Source of the DNA: Eublepharis macularius
Taxonomy: Eukaryota > Chordata > Lepidosauria > Squamata > Eublepharidae
DNA length: 64,000 bases
Direction of reading: 5' to 3'
NCBI RefSeq assembly: GCF_028583425.1
Contig: NC_072807.1
Coordinates: 33,175,001-33,239,000, forward strand
Shown here: positions 42,294 through 53,216 of the stretch, in pieces
How the letters are laid out: every line of letters starts with the position of its first letter
Numbering within the stretch: position 1 is the first letter of the stretch
Notes under the pieces: model-generated
The model's input: only the letters and a program-made list of their open reading frames with translations
Told to the model about the DNA's origin: nothing
Databases searched by the model: none
Program-made: the position numbers and the translations under genes

Positions 42294-42512
42294 TTATAAG
42301 AGGCAACAGGCTCGGAAAAGCAGCATCCCTTCAGACACGGACAGGCGCAAGGAGATGCTCTCATTAGCAGAGATGAAGAGCACGGCGCCCGGGCGGAGGG
42401 CCATGTCGGAGCTGGCGGCAGTCGAGGTGCCCACAGCCGTTCCGCTGATCACCAACAGGATGCTGGCCGAGTCGATGGCCGAAACAAGGTACAGCTTAAC
42501 CGTGGAAGGAAT
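42294..42512 (-). CDS. MPI: MPI coding exon 8 with stop
   Basis: On the minus strand it follows TTCTGTTGCAG. It codes for [20 protein letters not shown] through [14 protein letters not shown] to LFRACCLL and TAA at 42296-42294. Confidence 0.96.
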   Translation of the reverse strand: MPSTVKLYLVSAIDSASILLVISGTAVGTSTAASSDMALRPGAVLFISANESISLRLSVSEGMLLFRACCLL

Positions 42513-45500
42513 CTGCAACAGAAGGGGGGGGGAGGCTGCTCAGGAGAGGTGGCCTGGCTCTTCCTGCTCGAGGAGTCTGGATGCCTCTCTGCTTTCGCTG
42601 CAGCTGAGCAAGCTTCCAGAAGATTGAGCAAAACTAAGATTCAAGGTGCTTGTTTACCACTCAGAAAATCTGCTCTTTTGCAAAACATGTACAAGGTCTT
42701 GCAGCTCACTCCCCGACATCTACCATGACCTTGGGGAAGCTGCTAACAACAAGAGCAAATCCGTACATGGCGGGAGCGGTGGTCCTCAGGCCCGCGGCAG
42801 GCTGAGAGCACCAAGGACAGGAAACACAAGTTGAGCACCAGGAGGTTTGATAAGGCATAAAGTGAAGGGTCGGAGCCACAGGAGAATTCTTTCCACCACT
42901 GACAGACCTCCCTATGTGGTACTACTGCTCCTCTTGGGTGGGTATGAAAAACAGGCGTGGTACTTTTGCTATGCCTGCATGCATGCTAGAAGCAGTTCCC
43001 TCCTCCCCCAAAATGACAGGGGCTTGCAATCTATCCAAGGTCCCCTTCCCAGAGGTTGAACACTCTGAACAACAACAACAACATTTGATTTATATACCGC
43101 TCTTCAGGACAACTTACTGTCCTCATGACCATCACCCTGGAAGGTGGGTGAGAGAGTTCCAAGAAGCTGTGATTGACCCAAGGTCACCCAGCCGGCTTCA
43201 AGCGAGAAGCAGGGAATCAAACTCCAGTTTAGAGTCCTGCCGCCCTTAACCACTACACCAAACTGGCTCTCAGAAGCTTAACCACAGCTCAAGAGTGCCA
43301 GGCTCTAGAGTTTTAGGAAATTCCTATAGTATCACCACGACATTACTTCCAGGTACGTACCCAAAGTGATGTCATGGCATCGTACACTGCAACTTGCCCC
43401 CTGCCCCACACCTTAAAGCTCCTGGGGGGGTTACCAGCAGGTGACCAGTTACCGGCAGGTGACCAGCAACCCTAAAACGGAGCAATGCGTGGCGCTTGCC
43501 CCTTCGCACACTTTCCTCGGCCCTCTTCTAAGAGGCCCAAGCTCACCTCTATCTTCATGACGCTGAAGTCTGGGACAGGGGGGTCGTAGATGGTGACGCA
43601 CGGGTCCATGCGGCTGGTGGTGGGAATCAGAAGCTTGGAGTTGCTCGGGGCTGGGGTGTAGTTCAGCATTTCACAGAGCGTGTGAACGTCAATGAACTTG
43701 GGCGTGAGGCCGGCCCGCACGGTGTTGTCAGAGCAAGCCATGCATTCGATGCAGTCTGCAGAATTTATATATAGCAAAAAGGCTGATGGTCAGCATGCAC
43801 GGAAGCCTTCCTGGCGGAACGGTGCCCCATCCTTTCCCTCCTCTAATCGATCTGAACCGACAGGCTGTACTCTGAGGTCCAGAAAATGTTACCCCAAACC
43901 CCTGACAGAATCACGATTCAGTAACCTGCGGCCTATCCTACTTCACAAGGCTTTTTGTGAGAACAGCTATGGAAGAAATGGAACTAGTTATGCTGCTCTG
44001 AGTTACTGGAGAGATAAAAACATAGTAAGATTAGAGTGATAGATAAATTGATCTCTCCAGTCCTAGCTAGACCCAGAAACTGCTATGCCACTCGGGCTCC
44101 ATGTCAAAACTCACCTCTGTAAGAAAGCAGGGAAATACTGGATAAAGATACATAAAGAGATGCAGGAGATTTTCAAGCTCAGGTTTGAGCTAAATCAAAA
44201 AATATATATATTAAACATTCTGCCAAATAATGTTACAAAAGAACAGGGAGACCTTTTCCGGTACATGGTGACAGCAGCAACATGGAAAACAGATCTGGGC
44301 CCTGACACGCACGTACCTATGGCCAAATTAACTTCTTATGTGCATAATAGACCAATAGCTTAATTTTGGAAAAAAATGGAAAGATTTCTTTGATTACTTA
44401 TGTTAAAACTAAGATAAATTAAGGTAACTTGATACAAAGATAAAAAGACAAAAAACAGGAGAAATGATTAAAAATAGTTGCTACTGAAGTCTGGGTATAA
44501 GCAACTAAGGAGAGGGAATGAGATCTATTATATAATTTAGCTGTGCTGTTAACATGCTTCGAATGCATCTTTCTATTAGTTTCATCTAACTTTAAATGTA
44601 ATGCCTCTATAAGTTTTGACGCACTTTCTATTGTTACGTTTTCTTTTTAAATAATTTTTTTTTAAAAACTCACCTCCGTAGAGATAGGCGTGCGGCTCGT
44701 TGGCTCCGAGGAACATGCATTCTCCTGGTTCTAGCCTGACCTGGTTTAGGAAATAGATGGCAAAGCAGCCGATGTCTCCGGGGAACTGTGAGTGAAGCTG
44801 CAGCAAAAGGTGCCCGCAGCTTGCTGAAGTGTCTTTTCCTAAAGCGGCTGAGGTAAAAAGAGACGCAGAAACCCTTCAAGAGCGAGTAGTGGCCTCCTAC
44901 TAAGGTCCTTAATAATATAATAATGATATTCAGTTTATATACTGCCCTTCAGGACCCACCCACTCAGAGCAGTTTACAAAGTATGTTATTATTATCCCCA
45001 CAACAATCGCCCTGTGAGGTGGGTCGGGCTGAGAGAGCTCTGAAAGAACTGTGATTGACCCAAGGTCACCCAGCTGGCTTCAAGCGGAGGAGTGGGGAAT
45101 CAAACCTGGCTCTCCAGATTAGAGTCCTGCTGCTCTTATCCACTACACCAAACTGGCCCTTTCATCTTCTAAGCCAGACCCTATTCCCGGGGATCAGCAA
45201 CGATTTATAATTAAGGAGCGGAAGAATGTCAAAATTCAGAGGATGAGATCAAACAGACTTAAGAAAAGCCCATTTGCATTGCGGAAACCTTACAACTTCA
45301 CAATACTGATAGCCAATTCACGGTCTACAAAGCCTCTGCTGCTCTAGGAGGCTCAGTGGCTGCATTTGGGTTGGTCTCTGCCTGCAATAGGTAATGGCTC
45401 AGTCATGCTATACCTTTATAAATGGTAAAGAGGTTAAATGGCTGCTATGAAATTGTTCACCAAACTGGCTAACCTTCTTGGCTGATCCGTTTCACCAGCA

Positions 45501-48500
45501 GGTTGAGCTGCTCCACACAGACTTTCTTCTCACTCTTCATCATCCTGGTGAAGCAGACGCGCAGCGCGGCCGACACTCCCCGCGGGTCATCGCCCACGCT
45601 GCGTTCTAGTTGCTCAGCTGCCACGTTCCCGATCAAGGCTCGGAATTCAGGAACGGCTGCGGGAAACCAGACACACACACACTGCCAGCAAGTGCTGTGA
45701 CGCACCTGCGGGTCTGCGGCAGAAAGTCCAATGCGGTGACAATGGGAGTCTATTGACTCACTGGCAACATCTTTTGGAGAACACCCCAGAATGGGGATTT
45801 GAACCCAAGGTCTTTTCCGCACGGGGCTTTTTCATCAGTTCTGGCCCCATACCGAATCGATTTCTCTCCAGACTTCTGTATGCAGGGTCAAAATACCTCA
45901 ATTCAGTCTCTAAACTGCTTCCAAGGCTTTTTTGCATTCTGCACAGAGAAAAATCAAAAAGAGTCCAGTAGCACCTTTAAGACTAACCAATTTTATTGTA
46001 GCATAAGCTACAATTGTAGCATAAGCTCTCGAAAGCTTATGCTACAATAAAATTGGTTAGTCTTAAAGGTGCTACTGGACTCTTTTTGATTTTGCTACTA
46101 CAGACTAACACGGCTAACTCCTCTGGATCTTTGCACAGAGAAAGGCTGCATCTGCCACAGTATTGATCTTTTCCCAATTTTTCTCCTTGCACACACATCC
46201 TGATGTTTGGGGAGTTTGGGGGGGGGGTTGCCAGCAAGTCAAGTCAGGGCTTTTTTGAAGCAAAGAATGCTTTCTTTGGTGTGAGGCCTGGCCCTGCCTT
46301 TCACCCTCTCCTTTATTCCCCTGCATCCTGATTGGTTGAACAGCAACCAATCCAGGTTCCCCCCCCCCCAATTGTAAAAATGGCAACTTTGGTGTTGTTA
46401 AAAAAGACAGCCCCTCACCTTTCTAACTTTCCTGAGCAATCAACTGAGGAAACTGAGAAGTCCTCAGCCCATGGCCTTAAGAAATTGACAAATCCTCAAA
46501 GCTCACAGCTGGATAGGGGCATTTTTCTAGTGCAGAAATAAAAAACAGATACCCCTTCTGTTCAACTCCCTCAAAGTGTAGAATTAAAGAACTGAAGCCG
46601 TATACTAACATTTAACATTCAATTTATATAATAACAACATTCGATTTATATACCGCTCTTCAGGACAACTTAATGCCATACTTAAGAGTGGTTTACAAAG
46701 TGTGTTATTATTATCCTCACGACAATCGCCCTGTGAGGTGGGTGGGGCTGAGAGAGCTCTGAAAGAGCTGTGACAGACCCAAGGTCTCCCAGCTGGCTTC
46801 AAGTGGAGGAGCGGGAATCAAACCTGGCTCTTCAGAGTCCTGCCGCTTTTAACCACTACACCAAACTGGCTAGCACAGTATGGAGCCAGAACTGATGAAT
46901 AAAGCAGATCCAGTCCTCATGGGCTGAATATGCAGAAAGTCTGATGTAAAGTTCACCATGCAGAAGAGGTCCAAGTCTCCCAGACCTTAGTCCGGCTCTC
47001 TAACCACTACGCCACATTGGGTCTCTATGCAGAATTACCTCCATTCATTCTATATCCTATTATAACCTGTAACAGTTGCTCCATAACAATATGAGCTCTA
47101 CTGGATCCCACCGGAGCTCCGTCTTAATCCTACATCCTATTTCCCAGTATGAATAACTAGAAGGAAGTCCCACATGCGAGGGCACAGAGGCCAAAGCCTT
47201 CCTTTATTGTTGCCCCGCCTCCAGCCACGGCCAATCAGAGGTATACTGCCTCTGTTCATGGAGGCTGTGTTCATGGCTGCATTATCCATCACTCCTCCAA
47301 CCTCGTCTTAAAGCCCCGTCATTCACTTACTCTGAAGGAAAGTCACAATCTCCTCAACGGGCCGGAAGCCGCACAGACCGTCGAAAGTAGTCAGGGCAAT
47401 GGTCATCTCTGGCTTGTGGTTGGCGTCGGGGTAGTGCTCTGGATTCTGGGCATGAAGCTTAACCGCCAGCTCCTAGAAGAAGAGCGCAGAGATCAAAGAT
47501 GGGTCTCCCCGCGGGCCACTGACTATGTGATGAACACAGGTGAGCATGGGGGGAAGCGAGAGTAGGCAGATCCAAAGTTATTTTATTAACCTGAAACATC
47601 AGAGTGTCACACTTAGAGCAGAACCACAAGTGACAAAAGGCACAGATTGGACACTTGTCAGCTTCCCTCAAGTTTTGATGGGAAATGTAGGCGTCCTGGT
47701 CTTGCAGCTTGACTCTCTGACTGCTGTCCAATGGACTTTTCAACTGTCACTTGTCCAACATTCCGCCAAGCTGCCTACATTTCCCATCAAAACTTGAGGG
47801 AAGCAGACAAGTGTCCAACCTGTGCCTTTTGTCATTTGTGGTTCTGCTCTTAGAATCTGAGATGCCCAGGTTCACTCTGCCACGGAAGCTGGCTGGGTGA
47901 CTTTGGGTCACGCACGTACTCTCAACCTCACCTACATCACAGGGCTGTTGTGAGGATAAAATGGAGAACAGGGGAACAATGGAAGCTGCCTTGGCGGAAA
48001 TGAGGGGCGTAATAAAAATTAAATAAATGAAATAAACTCAATCTTAAATGCAGTAGGTCTTCATCTAAGTACACAGCGGAATCCTGTTCTCAGTTGCTTC
48101 AATGGAATTTGCTCTCATCATGGGAGCATGGCTAGGTTTGCCAATCCAGGTAACCACCTCACCTTTGGTTTTGAAGTGATTTTGCACAAAAAGGTCAAAA
48201 CCCACAAAACCTGTTCCTAGAGAAGAGATCCTACCACAGAACAAGCTTGCTCCCTGCGTGTTGCCGATTCGGCGGTCCTGAGAGAGGATGCCACCACAAG
48301 GAGAAGGCTGACTGAGGATCGCATGTGGCACGTTGGAATATGTGAAGAGATGGCATCCGATTGACCCACACCCAAAAAGATCTCACCTTGGTAGGATGGG
48401 CCTGGATGGACAACGCAGAGTTGACTGAGAGCACCTTGAACAAGAAAGGCAGTTGCCCGTGAAACATATCCTTGACTTTGGAGCCCAAGCAACTGGGGTT

Positions 48501-51500
48501 GTCTGCGATCCACTGCCCTAAAGTCTTCTGGGTGATGCGGTTGTCCAAAATGATGGCATTGCCTTTGGGGTGTGTACCCATCCAGAGCTAGGACACGAGA
48601 GAGAAGAATAAAGATGAGGTTTTTCTTAACGTGGCTTCGTAAACAGCCGTCTAGGAAGAGGTACAAAGAAAAGGAAAAAAGCCCACACTCATTCGAGGGT
48701 CTGGCATTTCCCTCTTCTGGAGAAAGTTTTCCAGCCACTGCAACACCAGCGGTCCAGCGGACAGCCTGATTGAGAATCCTGCAGCTACCTTCCACAGCTG
48801 GTACTCCGGTGAGAAGTGGTGGACTATACCCAGAGAGGTCTGCGTTCGAAACCTCACTCTACAATGAAGGCTAATAAAGAGAGAGAATAGACTTAAGGAC
48901 ACCCCAGTGAGCGTTGGAGCAGTGTGAGGATTTGAACCGGCAGCTCCTTAGCCATCACCCCATACCACTCTCACAATGGTCTTTACACCCGTCACATTTT
49001 TCTCCTGATCTTCTTTCAGGGAGCTCAGGGCTGTAGATGCAGCTTTCCCCTTCTCCACGTAATCCTCGCAAGAACATGAGGTCAGTTAGCCTGGGAGGCA
49101 AGGTCACCCAGCATGAGAGGATTTGAACCCAGAGCCTAGTCCATCACTCTAACCTGTGCGCTATCCTGGATCTCAAACAGAATGAAGCGGTCCTTTCCCA
49201 TTTAGGCTTGCTGACTTTTTTTTTAAAAAAAGGGGTTTTGCTTTATTTCTGTAGCGTGACCCTGTATGTTTTAGGAACTTCTATAACTAACCAACACTGT
49301 TTAGCTCACCTCTTACTTTAAGGTGGGCAACTCAGAGCTTTCTTGCCACAGGTTTGGGAGGGATCCATAATTATTTATACTAAAGTCTTCCATGCAAAAG
49401 TGGCCATATTGCAAGTCAGACCACTGCACAATATTTCCAACTCAGACTAGCAGCAGCTTTCCAGAGTCTCAAGCAAAGGTCCTTCCCAGCACAGACCAGC
49501 TTCTACTTGAGGTTCTGGGGATTGAACCGGGGACCTTCTGCATGCCAAGCGGGTGCTCTGCCACTGAGCCATGGCCCCTCCCTTCCTGTAGGTTAACAAA
49601 CTCTTGCATACCAGCCCAGGCTGGAGGTACACCCCCTGTATTGCCTAGTCTTGGCCTTAACAAGGAATGGGAGTGGACAGCCTACCAGTACAGCTGCTAC
49701 TCACCAACTGCTTTCTCCCTTATGAAATACAAGTGTGTGCCTTAGTTCACTGCTATCTCCTAGGAGTTTTCCAGGATCTCAAGCAGAGAAATATTTTCTT
49801 CCCCCAACACCTACAATCAGAGATTCTTTAACTAGAACCAAACCAGGGATCTTCTGCTTGCCAAACAGGGGCTCTACCACCAATCCACTGGCGCGTCCTG
49901 ATGTCTTGATATACAGCTGGTCAAAGGAGAAAGGAAAGACTGACAGGGGCAGCCCCGAGGGAACGAAGCAGGCACTTACTTCGGCATACGGCTTGTCTAA
50001 CTCTATCCGCATTATAGGTTCACTGCTGGCCAGGAGCCTGGCCACTTCGCTGTCCCGGGCCAACTTGCCCCAGGCGTAGTTCTGTACCACACAGGCCAAC
50101 GGAAAGACTAAGAAAGCAGAGAAGAACAGAGGGGAAAGCCATTATGGAAGGACACGATGGGAGCAAACCATCGCTGGCATCAAACACCAGCCTTACAGCT
50201 TCCTGTTGAAAGAGTTTGTGATGCTTTGATTCTCCCCAATCATTACAAAGTTCCCATTTCCCTTTGTAAGTCCCATTACTGCCTCTTTTTTGGCATCCCA
50301 GGACATGGTCTGAATGCTCGAACAGCAGCAATCCTACTGAAGCTATTTAATCAGTGTCTGGATGGGAGGCCATCTGGGGACCCAACAGACATTGTTTTAA
50401 GCTCCCTGGTGGTGGGGGGTGGGGAACATGTTATGAATGAATGAATGAAAGCCCCTTCTTCTGCAAGCAGAAATGCTGTTCTGTTGGAAGGGACATGGTT
50501 GGCTTAGGGACAGAATTCATTTTGGTCATACTAGGGAACACACAACTGTCAGAAGCAACGGTCCCTGTGAAGGCGTTTGTGTGATGTGTTCTGCCTGCTT
50601 GGACAATTCCTCCCCAGTTGAGCACGGTCTGATTTGCTACAGCTCAATCCACAAGAAATATATTCATTCTGAGGATGTCACAAGACTTTTTTTTTGTTTA
50701 CGTCCCCTCAAACACAGAGAGGCTCGCTTCCAATTAAAGCATCTCTGACAATCCCAAAAGATAAACGTTTTGATAGACTGCAGGAAGCAAAGCCTCAGAA
50801 GGCAGAATTTAATGGTGGTGCCATCCAAAGAAGTTCTTGAGTTTCAAAACTTTTTTTAAAAAATGCTTATTTTCATTGTGTCAATTTTCAAAATTAATTT
50901 TGGGGGTAGCCATATTGGTCTGTAGTAGAAGAGCAAGATTTGGGTCCAGTAGCAGCTTAGAGACCAACTAGATTTCCAGGGTATGAGTTTTTGAGAGTCA
51001 AAGCTTTTATCGTTGTCATATGCCTTGAGTCCCAATGACCCAGAAGAAATGCAGGCTGATTGATGTTCTAAATGAATAAATAAAATAACTTACAAAAACC
51101 TGATGGATATGTATTTCTAAGATTTCCTTCCCAAATAAAAAAGACTTGCTTAGAAGGTATTCATACAATAAGCTTCTGAGGATTCCAAGAACACGACTGC
51201 GTGAGAGGTTACCAAGTACAGGCAGCTGGATATTTTTACATGCTACAAGGTGAGGAGGGGAGATCCAAGACCCCCGGCATCAGTGTGGGGTGAGGGCTTC
51301 AGGCTCATGTCCCATCCTAAGAAGAGTCTAGTGGCACCTTGAAGGCAACTCCGATATCCCCCACTCAACATGTACCAAATAGAAGGCAAAAGTCAGCTGT
51401 AAGGGGATTTATCCAGGATAAATGAACTGTACAAAGAGACCTCCAAGTCATCATTTATATTCCAGCAGGAAGGGGGGGGGGAGATGAGAGATTATGCTAG

Positions 51501-53216
51501 CGAAGGTTCCCAAATGCTAAGGGCACTCTGTCCCCTATAAATAGCCACAGCCCTTTGAAAAGCCATCGTCACGTGCCCGACATGGGCCGCACGTCTAATT
51601 TGAGACTGTCAAAGCAGAGCTGGAGCAGGCTGCCATGCCCTGGAAGGCACTGAGCACACCCCACTGGCATGTCTAATAACGTTTCTGCATCTCTGGGTTT
51701 CAAATAAACAGAAACCCACGTGGCCCGTGGCAGCCCACGACTCTGCAATCGGCACTGTCTCCATACAGAAATATACATCTGCGCCACCTTGCCACCTGTT
51801 TGGCCTCCCCCTGCTGCTGTGCCATTGGGTCATGCTTCTGCCACATTAATCTTCTTGTCTCCAGCGTGTTCAGAATGGAAAAGCAGCGGGCACTCGTTCC
51901 TACATACCCAGATGGCATAATCCCCTGATCCCTTCTCGCTTTCCTCAATCCACTTGTCTCATAGGAGGGAAGGAAACTGACTAGTACATACAACTCCTAT
52001 AGCGCCGCCCAGCCCACAGGACAGCACTACAAGGATTGCGTGTGCCACTCCATTCCTGCCAATGGCACCCCTTAATTCAGACCCCTTAATTCAAACCCCT
52101 CAAGTTCTGAGTGTCCCCTTTCACTTCTCTTCTTAGAAGTTTTTTTTTTGTTGCAAGAGCTAATATTATGCATTGCAAGATCCAAACGGAAGCTTTCAAG
52201 GATGTCAAGAACACAACAGGCCTCCAAATGGATTTCAGGGGTAGGCTGCCTCTGAACATGGAAGTTCCATTGTGCCATCACCACTTATCGCTGCTGCTAG
52301 CTCATTAACATGCCTAATCATTTTAAATTCCAGCGGGGTAGCCATGTTAGTCTACAGGAGCAAAACAAAACAGAAGGTTAGTGGCACCTTCAACGCTTAA
52401 CAGCATTGAGCTTTTGTGAGATGGAGCTGAAGACGGGAGCTCAGTCTCACAAGAACTCGGGCTGAAATTACATGTTCCAGGCAAGCAGCTGTGTTGGAAT
52501 AGAAGAACAAGATTCGAGTCCAGTAGCACCTTAAAGACCAACTAGATTCCCAGGGCAGGGTCAGTTTCCTTTGTCAAATACAAGCAGGAATGGATCTCCA
52601 CTCTTATTTGTATCTGAGGCAGAGAGCTTCATCTCTTGAAAGCTTATACCCTGGAAACCCTCAGGTCAGTAGCAATGTTGGGCTTCAGTAGATCCGCAGG
52701 ATTTGAGTTCAGTGGCACCTTACAAGAAGGGAGCTTTGACTCTCAAAAGCTTACACCTTGAAAATCTTACGGGTCCCTAACGTGCCACTGGACTAAAATC
52801 CTGGAAATCTTCTGGCATCTGAAGAAGTGAGCTGTGACTCAGGAAAGCTCACAAATTTTGTTAGTCTTATAGGTGCCTACTGGCCTACTTTTCTCCTGGA
52901 AATCTTGTTGCTCTTTAAGGTGCTGCTGGACTCCAGCTTTAAAGGGGAAAAAAAACCCTTTAAAGCCATCCTTGTTGCACGGGGCGTACCCCAGCATCCT
53001 GTTTCCAACAGAGGACAGCCGGATGCATCCGGGAAGTTCGTGGGCAGGGAAAGATAAGCTTCAGCTCTCCCTTTCAGTGCATAATGGGCTGCAAGTCCTC
53101 AAGGCACGCTTAGCCTGGAGAGCCCTTTCCCCTCGCGGTCGGCGGGTCTTACTCCCGAGTAGACCCGTCTCAACCCAGCGCAGCCCCTTTCCGCGCTCAC
53201 CTCTCAACTCTGCCAT
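42294..53216 (-). CDS. MPI: MPI, mannose-6-phosphate isomerase (8 coding exons)
   Basis: MPI is a cytosolic zinc enzyme that interconverts fructose-6-phosphate and mannose-6-phosphate, feeding GDP-mannose and N-glycosylation. The exons on the minus strand are 53216-53201, 50107-49980, 48587-48387, 47472-47331, 45656-45474, 44847-44674, 43755-43547 and 42512-42294. All join in phase to 423 residues, the human length. The zinc ligands Q110 and H112 (SIQAHPTK), E137 (NHKPEM) and H276 (NEPHAY) are all present. Other family blocks are [60 protein letters not shown] and LFRACCLL. The gene is divergent from SCAMP2 and convergent with FAM219B, as in human. It looks intact. Confidence 0.97.
42806..43010. 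repeat. Dispersed repeat, copy 2 of a local pair
   Basis: It pairs with 41391-41590 and lies in the last MPI intron. Confidence 0.5.
43078..43276 (-). repeat. tRNA-derived SINE, 'GAGCCAGTTTGGTGTAG' type
   Basis: The minus strand begins GAGCCAGTTTGGTGTAGTGG and has a B-box-like GTTTGATTCCC. The body is TGGGTGACCTTGGGTCAATC, and it ends GTCCTGAAGAGCGGTATATA. Close relatives are at 44918-45166 and 46620-46876. Confidence 0.8.
43547..43755 (-). CDS. MPI: MPI coding exon 7
   Basis: It follows ATTCTGCAG and ends ATAGAG|GTGAGC on the minus strand. It codes for [20 protein letters not shown] through [13 protein letters not shown] and [14 protein letters not shown]. Confidence 0.97.
44674..44847 (-). 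CDS. MPI: MPI coding exon 6
   Basis: It follows TTTTTACCTCAG and ends TACGGAG|GTGAGT. It codes for [20 protein letters not shown] through [14 protein letters not shown] and [10 protein letters not shown], including zinc ligand H276. Confidence 0.96.
44918..45166 (-). repeat. tRNA-derived SINE, 'GGCCAGTTTGGTGTAG' type
   Basis: The minus strand carries AGTTTGGTGTAGTGGATAAG and GTTTGATTCCCCACTCC, with the body GGTGACCTTGGGTCAATCAC and an end GGGCAGTATATAAACTGAAT, then ATTATTATAT. It is complete or nearly so. Confidence 0.85.
45474..45656 (-). CDS. MPI: MPI coding exon 5
   Basis: It follows GTTTCCCGCAG and ends CAAGAAG|GTTAGC. It codes for [20 protein letters not shown] through [15 protein letters not shown] and [11 protein letters not shown]. 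Confidence 0.96.
45952..46131. mobile_element. Palindromic hammerhead-type repeat with 12-bp duplication
   Basis: TGCACAGAGAAA lies at 45940-45951 and 46132-46143, an exact 12-bp repeat. The arms are inverted copies of GCTTATGCTACAATAAAATT, GGTTAGTCTTAAAGGTGCTA and CTGGACTC, meeting near 46015-46035. The right arm ends AACACGGCTAACTCCTCTGG. Both 3' ends face outward. The hammerhead core is missing at the junction, apart from TCTCGAAAGCTTATGC. It lies in MPI intron 4. Confidence 0.85.
46620..46876 (-). repeat. tRNA-derived SINE, 'GCCAGTTTGGTGTAG' type
   Basis: It has the same layout as 44918-45166, with the tail AACATTCGATTTATATACCG on the plus strand. A nearby fragment at 46968-47022 holds another SINE head. 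Confidence 0.8.
47331..47472 (-). CDS. MPI: MPI coding exon 4
   Basis: It follows TTCTTCTAG and ends CTTCAGA|GTAAGT. It codes for [20 protein letters not shown] through [16 protein letters not shown] and [11 protein letters not shown], including zinc ligand E137. Confidence 0.97.
47612..47853. mobile_element. Foldback MITE, about 242 bp
   Basis: Two arms of about 85 bases are inverted copies: CTTAGAGCAGAACCACAAGT..ATGGGAAATGTAGGC and its complement ending GGTTCTGCTCTTAG. About 75 bases lie between them. No target duplication was clear. It lies in MPI intron 3. Confidence 0.7.
47868..48035 (+). repeat. Sauria-type SINE, 5'-truncated
   Basis: It shows CTGGGTGACTTTGGGTCACG, CATCACAGGGCTGTTGTGAG, GATAAAATGGAGAACAGGGG and an AAATAAATGAAATAAA tail. 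It abuts the foldback element. Confidence 0.7.
48387..48587 (-). CDS. MPI: MPI coding exon 3
   Basis: It follows GTGTCCTAG and ends ACCAAG|GTGAGA. It codes for [20 protein letters not shown] through [15 protein letters not shown] and LSIQAHPTK, including zinc ligands Q110 and H112. Confidence 0.97.
48890..49170 (-). repeat. SINE fragments
   Basis: Two degraded tRNA-like heads are visible on the minus strand: a B-box-like GGTTCAAATCC near 48930, and GGGTTCAAATCC near 49125 with a body to about 49015. They are old copies. Confidence 0.45.
49460..49582 (-). repeat. tRNA-Ala-like SINE, well-preserved head
   Basis: On the minus strand GGGCCATGGCTCAGTGGCAG, then AGCACCCGCTTGGCATGCAG and AAGGTCCCCGGTTCAATCCC follow the tRNA-Ala layout with intact A and B boxes. 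The body decays after GACTCTGGAAAGCTGC. Confidence 0.7.
49757..49898 (-). repeat. tRNA-Ala-like SINE
   Basis: The minus strand carries GGTGGTAGAGCCCCTGTTTG, GCAAGCAGAAGATCCC and a B-box-like TGGTTTGGTTC, more diverged than the copy at 49460-49582. Confidence 0.6.
49980..50107 (-). CDS. MPI: MPI coding exon 2
   Basis: It follows TGCTTTCTTAG and ends GCCGAA|GTAAGT. It codes for [20 protein letters not shown] through [15 protein letters not shown] and LDKPYAE. Confidence 0.96.
50918..51010 (-). mobile_element. Hammerhead-type interspersed repeat, single copy
   Basis: On the minus strand: AAAGCTTTGACTCTCAAAAA, CTCATACCCTGGAAATC, TAGTTGGTCTCTAAGCTGCT, ACTGGACCC and a CTACAGACCAATATGGCTAC end. 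Confidence 0.6.
52330..52930. mobile_element. Cluster of hammerhead-type repeat fragments
   Basis: At least five pieces in both orientations lie here: about 52330-52430 (minus), 52500-52555 (minus), 52595-52670 (plus), 52690-52800 (mixed) and 52815-52925 (plus). The last begins GCATCTGAAGAAGTGAGC, then TGTGACTCAGGAAAGCTCAC, a third helix II variant. All cores are degraded. Confidence 0.6.
53201..53216 (-). CDS. MPI: MPI coding exon 1 (16 bases)
   Basis: On the minus strand ATGGCAGAGTTGAGAG is followed by GTGAGC. It codes for MAELR plus one base of the Val that begins exon 2. It matches the human start (MAAPRV) in length and phase. The start context is AACGATGG. Confidence 0.93.

Larger units (their letters stand above)
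50110..53195 (-). other. MPI: MPI intron 1
   Basis: About 3.1 kb lie between exons 1 and 2. The part from 50920 to 52930 is rich in hammerhead-type repeat fragments. The rest, including 51100-52000, shows nothing I can name. Confidence 0.6.

Noticed and set aside
49525-49582. A functional tRNA-Ala gene
   Set aside because: The sequence is the head of a SINE with mismatched acceptor stem and no terminator directly after it.
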